From the NCBI GenBank assembly GCA_963772555.1, contig CAVYXQ010000003.1:417748-481747 (forward strand): a stretch of DNA of 64,000 bases. Direction: 5' to 3'. The notes under the pieces were generated by a model, which had not been told where the DNA came from, did no database searches, and was given only the letters and a program-made list of their open reading frames with translations. The stretch is from Roseiarcus sp963772555. GTDB lineage: Bacteria; Pseudomonadota; Alphaproteobacteria; Rhizobiales; Beijerinckiaceae. Positions 27,079-36,198 of this stretch are shown here, one piece after another. Each line of letters opens with the position of its first letter. Position 1 is the first letter of the stretch. Both the position numbers and the translations under genes were made by a program.

Positions 27079-27963
27079 ATGCGCACCGAAGCCGCAAGTC
27101 CTCGCTATGAGGATCTCGACGCCTGGCCGAGCCTGGAGGCCGTCCACGCGATGTTCGAAGGCCAGCTCTCGGCGGTCGCCGCCGTCCGCGCGGCGTTGCC
27201 CGATATCGCCCGGGCGGGCGAGGCAGCCGCGGTTCGGCTGACCGACGGCGGCCGGCTGGTCTATGCCGGCGCGGGGACCTCGGGCCGTATCGGCGTCCAG
27301 GACGGCGCCGAGCTTTCGCCGACCTTCGACTGGCCGGAAGAGCGTGTCGCCTTCGCCATCGCCGGCGGCGAGCAGGCGTTGCGCGCGAGCGTCGAAAACG
27401 CCGAGGATGATTGCGACGCGGCGCGGCGCGCGCTCGCCCATTTCGAGGTGGGCGCCGCCGATGTCGTAATCGGCCTGGCGGCGAGCGGCGCCACGCCCTA
27501 TACGACGACCTTCGTTCAAGCCGCGCGGGACAGGGGCGCGCTCACGATCGCCATCGCCAACAACCCGGGCGCCCCGCTGCTGGCGTCGGCCGAGCACCCA
27601 ATTCTGGTCGATACCGGTCCAGAGTTTCCGGCCGGCTCCACCCGCATGAAAGCCGGCACGGCGCAGAAGGTCGTTCTCAACCTCCTGTCCACGCTGGCGA
27701 TGATGCGGCTCGGACATGTCTATCGCGGGCGGATGGTCGGCATGCGGGCGGGCAACGCCAAGCTCGCCGGACGTGCGACGAAAATGGTCAGTCATCTCGC
27801 CCATTGCGACGCCGAGCGCGCGAAGCACGCCATCGACGCCGCCGACGGCGATTTGAAACTCGCCGTTCTGCTGGCGCGCGGCATGGACATCGACGCCGCC
27901 AGGACTTCCATTCAGCGCGCCGGCGGCCGGCTCCGGCGCATTCTGTCGGAGGAAAAGGCGTGA
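27079..27963 (+). CDS. murQ: N-acetylmuramic acid 6-phosphate etherase MurQ
   Basis: The 294-residue SIS-domain enzyme cleaves the lactyl ether of MurNAc-6-phosphate to GlcNAc-6-phosphate in cell-wall recycling. AGAGTSGRIGVQDGAEL holds the phosphosugar loop and the first catalytic Glu, and ENAEDD the second. EFPAGSTRMKAGTAQK is a further family hallmark. GGGAGGA precedes the ATG. It stands 93 bp before the lacI-type gene. No anmK or GlcNAc genes are adjacent, so its link with the downstream transport operon is only positional. Confidence 0.95.
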   Translation: MRTEAASPRYEDLDAWPSLEAVHAMFEGQLSAVAAVRAALPDIARAGEAAAVRLTDGGRLVYAGAGTSGRIGVQDGAELSPTFDWPEERVAFAIAGGEQALRASVENAEDDCDAARRALAHFEVGAADVVIGLAASGATPYTTTFVQAARDRGALTIAIANNPGAPLLASAEHPILVDTGPEFPAGSTRMKAGTAQKVVLNLLSTLAMMRLGHVYRGRMVGMRAGNAKLAGRATKMVSHLAHCDAERAKHAIDAADGDLKLAVLLARGMDIDAARTSIQRAGGRLRRILSEEKA

Positions 27964-28014
27964 GGGTCCATCGGGTGCTCGTTGGTCGCATTGGCCTCCG
28001 CGCGCCGGCTTTTG

Positions 28015-28037
28015 AAACCGGTTTACTAAACCGGTTT
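28015..28037. promoter_or_regulatory. Twin palindromic operators for the LacI-family regulator
   Basis: The perfect 10-bp palindrome AAACCGGTTT occurs twice, at 28015-28024 and 28028-28037, 13 bp centre to centre and 20 bp before the lacI start. A short palindrome with a central CG is the classic form of a LacI-family operator. The most likely reader is the adjacent regulator, giving autoregulation and control of the operon. The binding itself is inferred. Confidence 0.7.
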
Positions 28038-28056
28038 TCCTTGCTACTTGTCGCTT

Positions 28057-29127
28057 ATGAAGTCTTCGCTTCCGACCATCCGGGACGTTGCGCTGGCGGC
28101 CGGGGTTTCGGCCGCGACCGTGTCGCGCTACCTCAACAAGTCGATCGTGCTGCCAGCGGAAACGGCGGCGCGGATCGAGCGGGCGTGCAAGCGTTACGCC
28201 TATCGACCGAACCAGCTGGCCAAACGCCTCAGTCTGGGAAGCTCGGAACTGATCGGACTGGCCACTCCGGAGATCGCCAATCCGTTCTTCGCCGCGCTCG
28301 CCGCGGCCGCCGAAGACGAAGCGCGCCGGCTGAACTATTCGCTCTTGATCGCCAGCACGGGTGGCGAGCCGGACAACGAATGCGCCAACATCGACCGTCT
28401 CGACTCCCGGCATATCGACGGGCTGATCGTGCTGACGAACCGCCCCGACGACGGCCGCATCCGCAAGCGCATCTCGGGGCGGCGCGACGTCGTCGTGCTG
28501 GACGAGGACGTGCCCGGCGCAGACGTCGCACGGATCTTTGTCGAAAACGAGCGGGGCGCCTATCTCGCCACCCGTCATCTGATCGAGGCCGGCCATCGCC
28601 GCATCGGCCACATCGGCGGCCCGCGCGAGCTGTTCAGCGCCAAAGAGCGCTTCGCCGGCTTCGCCGCCGCTCTGAACCAGGCCGGCCTGGCGGTGGACGA
28701 GACGATCGTGCGTTTCGACGCCTACGATCGCGCGGCCGGGCTTGCCGCCGTCCGAACGCTGATGGCCGGGATCGCCTCCCCGCCGACCGCGGTATTCGCC
28801 GGCAGCGACTATATCGCGCTCGGCGTGCTGCAGGGGCTGCATGAGATGGGTCTGGAAGCGCCGCGCGATCTTTCGATCGCGAGCTTCGACGACATGCCGT
28901 TCGCCGAGCTCCTGCATCCGCCGCTGACCACCGTCCGCCAGCCGATCGAACGGATGGGACGCCTGGGCGTGCGGAACCTGCTCGACCTTATGCGAGGGCA
29001 GGGCAGCCGCGACGTGGTCCGCCTGCCGACCGAGTTGATCGTTCGCGGATCGGTGGCCGAACTCGCCCGAGGCCGGACTGCAATTCGGGTCGAATTATCA
29101 GTCACGGCGACGGCGGACGCCTCATGA
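28057..29127 (+). CDS. LacI-family transcriptional regulator
   Basis: The 356-residue protein from ATG 28057 has the N-terminal helix-turn-helix and hinge (TIRDVALAAGVSAATVSRYLN, then ARIERACKRYAYRPNQLAKRL) followed by a periplasmic-binding-protein-like effector domain (SSELIGLATPEIANPFFAA, DGLIVL, GHRRIGHIGG). Relatives respond to sugars or nucleosides. It sits at the head of the BMP transporter operon and just behind the twin palindrome it probably binds. Effector likely a substrate or product of that operon (inference). Confidence 0.93.
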   Translation: MKSSLPTIRDVALAAGVSAATVSRYLNKSIVLPAETAARIERACKRYAYRPNQLAKRLSLGSSELIGLATPEIANPFFAALAAAAEDEARRLNYSLLIASTGGEPDNECANIDRLDSRHIDGLIVLTNRPDDGRIRKRISGRRDVVVLDEDVPGADVARIFVENERGAYLATRHLIEAGHRRIGHIGGPRELFSAKERFAGFAAALNQAGLAVDETIVRFDAYDRAAGLAAVRTLMAGIASPPTAVFAGSDYIALGVLQGLHEMGLEAPRDLSIASFDDMPFAELLHPPLTTVRQPIERMGRLGVRNLLDLMRGQGSRDVVRLPTELIVRGSVAELARGRTAIRVELSVTATADAS

Positions 29128-29160
29128 ACTATGGCTTCATCAGGATGGGAGGAGAGTAGC

Positions 29161-30234
29161 ATGCGCAGGTTGAAATTCGGATTGCTGGCTGCCGCGGTCC
29201 TCGCGGCTTCCGCAGGCGGGATCAGCGCCGTGAGCGCCGCGGACACGTTCAGCGCCGTCTATGTGATGAGCGACAACCTCGGCGACAAGGGATTCAACGA
29301 TTCCGCCGCTGCCGGTTTCAGGCGCGCCGAAAAAGAGGGCGTGCGGATCAAGTTGCTGCAGGCCTCGCCGAGCGATCCGCAGCTCTGGCGGCAAAACCTG
29401 GAGGCGACCTCCGACAGCGGCTCCTGGAGCGTCATCTTCACCGGCCCCGGCATGCACGACAACCTCGCGGCGGTCGCGCCTAAGCACCCCAATCAGAAAT
29501 ACGTGTTCTTCGACGACGAGTTGAAGCTCCCGAACGTTCTGTCGATCAAATACGCCCAGAACGAGGGCTCTTATCTCGCCGGAGCGCTGGCTGCCCTGAT
29601 CGCGACCGACAAGGCGTCATTCCCGCTCTCGAGCGGCTCGAAGAAGGTCGGCCTGGTCGCTGGTCAGGACCTGCCGGTCATCGAAGACTTCATCGTCGGC
29701 TTCAAGCAGGGGGCGAAGACGATCGACCCTTCGATCGACGTGGAGGTTTCCTTCATCGGCAACTTCAACGACGCGCAGAAGGCCTACGAGCTGACGAAGG
29801 ACATGCTGAACGGCGGCGCCGACGTCGTATTCAACGTCGCAGGCCCGGCCGGTCTCGGCATCCTCAAGGCCGCGGCCGACGCCAACAAATATGCGATCGG
29901 AGTCGATTCCGATCAGAACGGCCTCTACCCGAAGAACGTCGTCGCCTCGATGCTCAAGCAGATCGGCAATTCCATTTACGACGCGATCAACCAGATCCGC
30001 GCCAACAAGGCGCCGTTCGGCCAGCTCGAGATTTATGGACTGAAGAACGACGGCGTCGGCCTCGTTTACAACGACGCCCTCGTGCCGGCGGCGATCAGGG
30101 AGAAGGTCAACGCGGCGAAGGAGAAGGTGCTCAAGGGCGAAATCGTGGTCGATTTCGGCGTTCAAGACGAAATGACGATGCGGCGAGCGCGACGACACGC
30201 GTTCGCCTCGAGTTCGCGGCGTTTCAGCCGATGA
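29161..30234 (+). CDS. BMP-family ABC transporter substrate-binding protein
   Basis: The 357-residue protein from ATG 29161 (GGGAGGAGAG upstream) has a Sec signal peptide ending near SAVSAAD and the basic membrane protein (PnrA/Med-like) fold: NLGDKGFNDSAAAGFRRAEKE at the N-terminus and EGSYLAGALAAL, GVDSDQNGLYP later. BMP proteins bind nucleosides or related compounds for ABC uptake. The last 20 residues are strongly basic (MRRARRHAFASSSRRFSR), which is unlike the family and may mark a small 3' frameshift. It is first of the transporter genes and overlaps the ATPase by 4 bp. Confidence 0.92.
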   Translation: MRRLKFGLLAAAVLAASAGGISAVSAADTFSAVYVMSDNLGDKGFNDSAAAGFRRAEKEGVRIKLLQASPSDPQLWRQNLEATSDSGSWSVIFTGPGMHDNLAAVAPKHPNQKYVFFDDELKLPNVLSIKYAQNEGSYLAGALAALIATDKASFPLSSGSKKVGLVAGQDLPVIEDFIVGFKQGAKTIDPSIDVEVSFIGNFNDAQKAYELTKDMLNGGADVVFNVAGPAGLGILKAAADANKYAIGVDSDQNGLYPKNVVASMLKQIGNSIYDAINQIRANKAPFGQLEIYGLKNDGVGLVYNDALVPAAIREKVNAAKEKVLKGEIVVDFGVQDEMTMRRARRHAFASSSRRFSR

Positions 30235-31778
30235 CCGACAGCGCGAAAGGCGATCTCCTGCAGCTCCGCGGCGTCTGCAAACGGTTCGCAGACAAGGTCG
30301 CGCTCGCCGATGTGGACCTCGACGTCGAGCGCAGCGAAGTCCATGTCGTCTGCGGCGAGAACGGCGCCGGCAAGAGCACGCTGATGAACATCATCGCCGG
30401 ACTCATGCGGCCCGACGAGGGGGAAATCCTCTTCGACGGCCGCCCGGCGCGCTTTGCCGATCCGATGGATGCCGCGCGCGCCGGGGTGGGGATGGTGCAC
30501 CAGCACTTCAAGCTCGTTGCCTCGATGAGCGTGGCGGAGAACCTCTATCTCAATCGCCAGCCGAAAAGGGTCGGCTTTCTCACCGACCGGGAGGCCATGC
30601 GCGCCGGCGCCGAAGCGCTGATCCGGCGCTATCGCTTCGATCTCGACGCGGACGCGGAGGTGGCGCGGCTGTCGGTCGGCCAGCGTCAGCGGGTCGAAAT
30701 CCTGAAAGCGCTCGGGTTCGACGCCCGCCTGCTCATTCTCGACGAACCGACCGCCGTGCTGACGCCGCCGGAAGTGAATGAGCTCCTGGCCATCGTCGGC
30801 CAGCTGAAGGCCTCGGGGCGCACGATCGTCTTCATCACGCACAAGCTCAGCGAAGTGAAGGCGGCGGCCGACCGAGTCACGGTGTTGCGACACGGGCGGC
30901 GCGTTTCGACGCGTAGTTCCGCCGGTCTTTCGGAGGCGGCAATCGCGCTCGACATGGTCGGGCGCGAGATGCGGCCGCCGCATCGGGACAAGCAGGCGAA
31001 AGTCGATCCGGGCTCGCCGCCAATGTTCGCCATGTCGGGTGTGACAATGACGACGCCGTCGGGACGCCGCCTTCTCGACGGCATCGGCTTTTCTGTCGCG
31101 GCCGGCGAAATTCTCGGCGTCGCCGGCGTCGACGGCAACGGACAGACCGAACTCAGCGAGGCCGCCGCCGGTGTGGCGGCGATCCAGGCCGGCTCAGTGT
31201 CCCTCAATGGCGGGGACGTCACCCGTTTCGGGGTGCGGGCGCGGCGCCGCGCCGGACTGAGCTTCATCCCGGAGGACCGGCTCGATCGGGGACTGAGCGC
31301 GAGCATGACCGTCGCCGAGAACCTTTGCGCCGGCCTCTACCGGCGCAAAGGACTTGTCGGCCCGGGCGGGGTCCTGCGCCTCGCCGCCCGGGACGCTTTC
31401 GTCTCCCGGACGATCCGCCGCTTCGACGTGCGCGGCGCGACCCCCTCGCTGCCGGTCGGACGGCTCTCCGGCGGCAACATGCAGAAAGTGGTGATCGCGC
31501 GCGAAATGGAGAAGGAGCCGCTGGCGCTGATCGTCGCGCAGCCGACCCGCGGATTGGACGTCGGCGCGACGGAATTTGTGCACGCCCAGATTCTCGCGGC
31601 GGCCAATCGGGGTTGCGCCATCCTGCTCATCTCGTCCGAACTCTCGGAGATCTTCGCCCTCGCCGACCGGATCGGCGTCATGTTCCGCGGGCGAATGCTG
31701 CGGATTCTAGACCGGTCCGAGGCGACCGAGGAATCAGTCGGGTTGATGATGAGCGGTTCCAGGGCGGCCGCGGCATGA
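30231..31778 (+). CDS. BMP-type ABC transporter ATPase (duplicated nucleotide-binding domain)
   Basis: The 515-residue protein has two ABC domains in one chain, as in sugar and nucleoside importers. In the first, Walker A is GENGAGKST, the signature LSVGQRQRVEI and Walker B LLILDEPTAVLTP. The second has a degenerate Walker A (GVDGNGQTEL) with LSGGNMQKVVIARE and LIVAQPTRGLDVG, the usual asymmetry. ATG overlaps the binding-protein stop and its own stop overlaps the permease start. Confidence 0.95.
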   Translation: MTDSAKGDLLQLRGVCKRFADKVALADVDLDVERSEVHVVCGENGAGKSTLMNIIAGLMRPDEGEILFDGRPARFADPMDAARAGVGMVHQHFKLVASMSVAENLYLNRQPKRVGFLTDREAMRAGAEALIRRYRFDLDADAEVARLSVGQRQRVEILKALGFDARLLILDEPTAVLTPPEVNELLAIVGQLKASGRTIVFITHKLSEVKAAADRVTVLRHGRRVSTRSSAGLSEAAIALDMVGREMRPPHRDKQAKVDPGSPPMFAMSGVTMTTPSGRRLLDGIGFSVAAGEILGVAGVDGNGQTELSEAAAGVAAIQAGSVSLNGGDVTRFGVRARRRAGLSFIPEDRLDRGLSASMTVAENLCAGLYRRKGLVGPGGVLRLAARDAFVSRTIRRFDVRGATPSLPVGRLSGGNMQKVVIAREMEKEPLALIVAQPTRGLDVGATEFVHAQILAAANRGCAILLISSELSEIFALADRIGVMFRGRMLRILDRSEATEESVGLMMSGSRAAAA

Positions 31779-32806
31779 GCGGCGCCCGGATCCTGTCGCG
31801 GCTTGCGGCTGCGCTCGGTCCAATGGGACCGGTGCTCGCGGTTCTCTTGGCGGGCTTCCTGCTCGTACTTGCGATCAGCAGCGATCCCGTTCTCGCCTAC
31901 CGCGATCTTCTGCTGGCGAACTTCTATTCGGCGTCGAACTTCGCCCTCTTCGTCAACCGGCTGATGCCGTTGATACTCATTGGCCTCGGTGTGGCGCTCT
32001 CCTTTCGCGCCGGCGTGTTCAACGTCGGCGGCGAGGGGCAGCTCTATCTCGGCGCCATCGCGGCGACGGCCGCGTCGCTCGGCCTGCCGAACCTGCCCCG
32101 GCCCCTAGGACTGGGAGCCGCGCTTGCCGCCGGCGTCGCGGCCGGCGCGTGCTACGGCTGGATCCCCGGCGCGCTGAAGGTGTGGCTCGAGGTCAATGAG
32201 GTCGTCAGCACGCTGATGCTGAACTTCATCGCCCTGCTGCTCACCGAGTACCTCGTCACCAACCCGCTGCGCGATCCGACCGCCTACGGCGCCGTCAGCT
32301 TCGTCATTCCGCGCTCGGCGTGGCTGCCGGAGATTCCACGGCTTCCCGGGGCCACCAGCGGCGCGCTGATCGCCCTCATGATCGCGCCGGTCGTCTGGCT
32401 CGCCCTGTTCCGGACGGAATGGGGCGCGAAGCTCAGAGCCGCGGGATCGAACCCCCGCTTCGCCGTGACCGTCGGCGTCGACGCGGGGCGGCTCGTCATG
32501 CTTTCGATGCTGTTTTCGGGCGGGCTCGCCGGTCTGGCAGGGGCCTTCTATGTGCTCGGGATCGGACACCGCTTCGAACAGAACTTTTCGCCCGCGTTCG
32601 GGCTGGCGGGCCTCACGGTTGCGCTGCTCGCCCGTCTCCACCCGATCGGCCTGATCGTCACGGCCGCGTTCTATGCCCTCGTCCTCAACGGCGCGGCCTA
32701 CATGCAAATCGACACCGACGTTCCCCGCTCGATCGTGGCGCTGCTGACGGGAATGCTCGTCCTCATGATGACGGTGCGGCCGCGGCGCGCCGCCGCGGAG
32801 GCGTGA
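31775..32806 (+). CDS. BMP-type ABC transporter permease 1
   Basis: The 343-residue permease of the nucleoside/branched-chain (BPD_transp_2) type has about nine hydrophobic segments; RAGVFNVGGEGQLYLGAI and EVNEVVSTLMLNFIALLL are typical of the YufP-like subunit. I start it at ATG 31775, which overlaps the ATPase stop (ATGA). Confidence 0.94.
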   Translation: MSGARILSRLAAALGPMGPVLAVLLAGFLLVLAISSDPVLAYRDLLLANFYSASNFALFVNRLMPLILIGLGVALSFRAGVFNVGGEGQLYLGAIAATAASLGLPNLPRPLGLGAALAAGVAAGACYGWIPGALKVWLEVNEVVSTLMLNFIALLLTEYLVTNPLRDPTAYGAVSFVIPRSAWLPEIPRLPGATSGALIALMIAPVVWLALFRTEWGAKLRAAGSNPRFAVTVGVDAGRLVMLSMLFSGGLAGLAGAFYVLGIGHRFEQNFSPAFGLAGLTVALLARLHPIGLIVTAAFYALVLNGAAYMQIDTDVPRSIVALLTGMLVLMMTVRPRRAAAEA

Positions 32807-32813
32807 GGCGACG

Positions 32814-33728
32814 ATGTGGGTCTCCGAGTTCCTCGCATCGACCCTCGTGCAAACGACGCCGATCCTCCTGGCGGCGCTCGGCACGATGATCACGAGCCGG
32901 GCCAACATTCTCAACGTCGCCATTGAGGGTATGGCGCTCGTCGCGGCCTTCGCCGCCGTCGCGGTCGGCAAGGCGGCGAACAGCGCCCTTCTCGGCTTCG
33001 CGTCAGCTGTGGCGGGGTCGACGGCGATGGCGCTGCTGTTCGGCTCGGTCGCGATCGGCCTTGGGGCGGATTTCATTGTCGCCGGGCTTGGCCTGAACAT
33101 TCTCGCTGCCGGTGGCACCCTGTTCATCCTCGAAGAAGTCTATCAGGATCCCGGAGGACTGCGGCCTGACACGTTCCCCGACATCTGGCATGTGCCCGCA
33201 AACTCCCTCCACTGGCTGCCGGTGCTGGGGCCCGCCCTCGAACGGCAGAGCTTCATCGTGCTGCTCGCGCTGGCGGCCGTGCCGCTCTGCGCCTTGCTCC
33301 TCTATCGCACCCCCTTCGGCTACGCCTTGCGCGCAGTCGGCGAGGATGAGCAGGCGGCAGTCGCAGCCGGCATCCACGCGTCGCGAATGAAGCTGTTCGC
33401 GGTCCTGATCAGCGGCGTGTTTGCCGGGCTTGCCGGCGCGCAGCTCGCCATGGACCGGCTTCACTTCTTCCTTCCGGACATGACGAGCGGGCGCGGATTC
33501 ATCGGCCTCACGGCCGCCCTTTTCGGCAACGCCATGCCCTGGCCGACGGCAGGCGCGGCGCTTCTGTTCGGCGCGTTCGGGGCGATCGGCGATCGCCTCC
33601 AGCTCCTCCAGGCGCCGTCGCAATTCGTGCTGATGGCGCCCTATCTCGCCGCCCTCGCAGGATTGATCTTTGCCCGCTGGCGTGCGGCGGCGCGGGCTCG
33701 GCCCGCTGAAGTCGAGGGCGACCCGTGA
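32814..33728 (+). CDS. BMP-type ABC transporter permease 2
   Basis: The 304-residue second permease (YufQ-like) has SRANILNVAIEGMALVAAF near the N-terminus and YALRAVGEDEQAAVAAGI, the cytoplasmic coupling region. It follows permease 1 by 7 bp, and its stop overlaps the nucleoside hydrolase start, completing the SBP-ATPase-two-permease importer. Confidence 0.94.
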   Translation: MWVSEFLASTLVQTTPILLAALGTMITSRANILNVAIEGMALVAAFAAVAVGKAANSALLGFASAVAGSTAMALLFGSVAIGLGADFIVAGLGLNILAAGGTLFILEEVYQDPGGLRPDTFPDIWHVPANSLHWLPVLGPALERQSFIVLLALAAVPLCALLLYRTPFGYALRAVGEDEQAAVAAGIHASRMKLFAVLISGVFAGLAGAQLAMDRLHFFLPDMTSGRGFIGLTAALFGNAMPWPTAGAALLFGAFGAIGDRLQLLQAPSQFVLMAPYLAALAGLIFARWRAAARARPAEVEGDP

Positions 33729-34655
33729 CCCTCCAGATCATCCACGACTGCGATCCCGGCAACGACGACGCGCTCGCAATCCTGACCGCGCTCGGTTCAG
33801 ATAAGCTCGATCTCCAGGCAGTGACGACCGGAGCGGGTCATCTGGCCTATGACCGGACAGCGCGAAATGCGGCAATCGCGCTCGCCGCCGCAGGCGCAAA
33901 GCAAATGCCGCTGACGCGCGGCGCGTCGGGCCCGCTGGTCCGCGAGCGGCTCGTCGCGCAAGTCCTGGATATGGATCGCGGTTTGGATCGTGAGCGCCCC
34001 GAGCTTCTGGCGATCGCGATCGACGATTCGGCGAGCTCGGCCGAGCTGATCGCCCGGATCGCGACGAAGGCGCCAGGCTTGACCGTGGTGACCACCGGCC
34101 CGCTCACCAATCTCGCGCTCGCCTTCCGTACCCGGCCCGAGGTCATCTCCAGGCTCGAACGCGTTGTCGTGCTAGGCGGCGCGTGGGGTCTCGGCAACAA
34201 GACTGCCGCGGCGGAATGGAACATCCTCTGCGATCCGGAAGCCGCGTCGGTTGTCCTGTCAGCCGGCGCGCCGGTGACGCTCGTGCCGATCGACGCCGCC
34301 GCGCAGGTGACGATTGACGAGGCGCTCATCGGCGCCGTGGCGGGGCAGGCCGGCGCCGTCGCTCCTTTTGCCGCCGAGCTTCTCATGTCGCTCCGCTCGA
34401 CCCATCGGCAAGGCGCGTTCGGGCCGCGCGAGGCGCCGCTCAACGATCCGCTGGCTGTCCTCGTCGCGGCCAATCCCGGGCTCGCGCGAACCCTCCCGGC
34501 GCGGGTAGATGTAGGCCGGGCGACACACGTATGGGCGCACCGTGATCGATTTCGCCAACCGCTCGAACCTGCCGCTGAATTGCGAAGTCGTCGTCGCCTT
34601 CGACGTGGCCGCGACCCGTCAGGCGTTCGTCGACGCGCTCGGCCATCTGTCGTGA
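33725..34655 (+). pseudogene. Nucleoside hydrolase, 3' part displaced by a +1 frameshift
   Basis: Inosine-uridine-preferring nucleoside hydrolase family: the calcium and ribose-binding motif DCDPGNDDA at residues 9-17, TTGPLTNLAL, the AAEWNILCDPEAA segment and NDPLAV. It hydrolyses the N-glycosidic bond of ribonucleosides. After RVDVGRATH (about 34530) the expected C-terminus (GRTVIDFANRSNLPLNCEVVVAF to a TGA at 34653-34655) continues in another frame. Dropping one base near 34530 restores it, and 931 bases is 3n+1. As written, translation instead runs on in frame through the next gene. Either a recent mutation or a sequencing error. It follows the permease with a 4-bp overlap. Confidence 0.85.
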
Positions 34656-34684
34656 ACGAAACGAAAGAGGGAGGAGCAAAGGAG

Positions 34685-35443
34685 ATGGCGACGCCGCCGC
34701 GGGTCCTGGTCGCGGGAGAATCCTGGACCACACACAGCATTCATCAGAAGGGCTTCGACAGCTTCACGACGACCGAATATGCCGAGGGCGTCGGCTGGCT
34801 TCGCGCCGCCCTGGAATTGGGCGGATGGAGTTTCACGCACCAGCCCTCGCATGTCGCGGCCCGCGACTTTCCGACGACGGCGAAGGAACTCGCCGCGTAC
34901 GATTGCGTGATTCTCAGCGACATCGGCGCGAATACGCTCCTCATTCACCCGGATACGTTCTCGCGCTTCAAGTCGTTGCCGAATCGGCTCGCCGCTCTGC
35001 GGGACTATGTCGCCGGCGGCGGCGGCCTCGTCATGGTCGGCGGCTATATGACGTTCCAGGGAATCGAGGGCAAGGCGCGCTATCACGGCACGCCGGTCGA
35101 AGAAGCGTTGCCGGTATTGATCTCGTCCTCGGACGATCGGCAGGAGACGCCGGAGGGCGTCGCCCCCAAGGTCGTCGCCCCCGATCATCCGATTGTCGCC
35201 GGTCTTCCCGCGGTCTGGCCGAACCTTCTCGGCTACAACCGCATCGTCGCAAAGCCAGGGGCGACTTGCGTCGCGGAGCTCGGCTGGGATCCGCTCATCG
35301 TCGCCGGCGGATACGAGAAAGGGCGAAGCGTCGCCTTCGCCTCCGACTGCGGCCCGCATTGGGCGCCGCCGGGATTCGTCGAATGGGAGGGTTACGCGCG
35401 TCTCTGGCGCCAGATGGCCGACTGGGCGGCGCGACGCCCATGA
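34685..35443 (+). CDS. ThuA-like / class I glutamine amidotransferase-like protein
   Basis: The 252-residue protein starts at ATG 34685 after a strong GAGGGAGGAG. It resembles cytosolic GATase1-like proteins of unknown function (DUF1355 type): VLVAGESWTTHSIHQKGFD at the N-terminus, YDCVILSDIGANTLL, GGGLVMVGGYMTFQG, and a C-terminal GRSVAFASDCGPHWAPP. No obvious nucleophile-elbow cysteine of true glutamine amidotransferases is in the expected place. Because of the upstream frameshift it is in frame with the nucleoside hydrolase, but its own ribosome site shows it is separate. It lies in the operon between nucleoside hydrolase and alpha/beta hydrolase. Confidence 0.8.
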   Translation: MATPPRVLVAGESWTTHSIHQKGFDSFTTTEYAEGVGWLRAALELGGWSFTHQPSHVAARDFPTTAKELAAYDCVILSDIGANTLLIHPDTFSRFKSLPNRLAALRDYVAGGGGLVMVGGYMTFQGIEGKARYHGTPVEEALPVLISSSDDRQETPEGVAPKVVAPDHPIVAGLPAVWPNLLGYNRIVAKPGATCVAELGWDPLIVAGGYEKGRSVAFASDCGPHWAPPGFVEWEGYARLWRQMADWAARRP

Positions 35444-36198
35444 TCGTGCCTCTCAATGTCATGCGATGGGGAGACCCGTCGGCGTCGAAAGTCGCGGTTG
35501 CGATGCATGGCATCACTGCGAATGCGGGTGCGTTCGCCCGACCTGCGCGCCTGCTGTCGGAGCGGGGCTGGCTCGTGTTGGCGCCCGAACTGCGCGGACA
35601 CGGCGAAAGCCCGCGCGGCGACGGCGATTTTTCGACAAAGGCGCTGCTGGCCGACCTGGCCGCGGCTATCCCGGCGGCCCCGGATGTCCTCATCGGTCAT
35701 TCCTTCGGCGGCTATCTCGCGCAGTCCGGCATCCTGAGCGGCGCCTTCCGGCCTCGAGCGCTCGTTCTGGAGGACCCGGTCTCGTATTTCGCCGACCAGG
35801 CGACTCCCGCCGCAATGCTCGCCTGGGACGAAGCCAACCTCCCGCGCGACATCGAAGGCCTTCTTCGCCTGAACCCCAAATGGGCCCGCCTCGATGCGGC
35901 ATGGAAGGTCGTTTCGCTCGAACAGATCGACTTCAAGGACGCGACGGCGGCGTTCGCCGGCAATGCGCCCTGGGATTTGCGTCCCGAGGCGGCGAGACTC
36001 GTCCGTTTCCAGCCGACGGTGTGGGTGATGCCGAGAGAGAGCCGCTTCGTCCCGGAGGCGGACCAGGAAAGGCTCCGTCGCGACGTCGGCGAGGGGCGCC
36101 TTGTCATCCTCGATGGCGTCGGCCACAGCGTGCACCGCGACGCGGTCGAGCTGTTTGTCGATCTCGTGGACCGCATCGGGCGGGAGCCTGAGTCGTGA
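35440..36198 (+). CDS. Alpha/beta hydrolase
   Basis: The 252-residue protein has the alpha/beta-hydrolase layout: MHGITANAG oxyanion loop, LAPELRGHGES, the nucleophile elbow IGHSFGG (Ser), and a C-terminal catalytic His in DGVGHSVHRD. It could be an amidase, esterase or ring-opening enzyme; RutD-like amine-acrylate chemistry is one possibility. Its ATG overlaps the ThuA-like stop and its TGA overlaps the formamidase GTG, so it is translationally coupled to both. Confidence 0.85.
   Translation: MIVPLNVMRWGDPSASKVAVAMHGITANAGAFARPARLLSERGWLVLAPELRGHGESPRGDGDFSTKALLADLAAAIPAAPDVLIGHSFGGYLAQSGILSGAFRPRALVLEDPVSYFADQATPAAMLAWDEANLPRDIEGLLRLNPKWARLDAAWKVVSLEQIDFKDATAAFAGNAPWDLRPEAARLVRFQPTVWVMPRESRFVPEADQERLRRDVGEGRLVILDGVGHSVHRDAVELFVDLVDRIGREPES

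Noticed and set aside
27043..28917. Long minus-strand open frame (624 codons) across murQ and lacI
   Set aside because: Spans two well-supported genes on the other strand and has no family features.
33725..35443. Apparent natural fusion of nucleoside hydrolase and ThuA-like protein
   Set aside because: The hydrolase C-terminus survives in the other frame with its own stop at 34655, and the ThuA-like gene has its own strong ribosome site; the fusion comes from one extra base.
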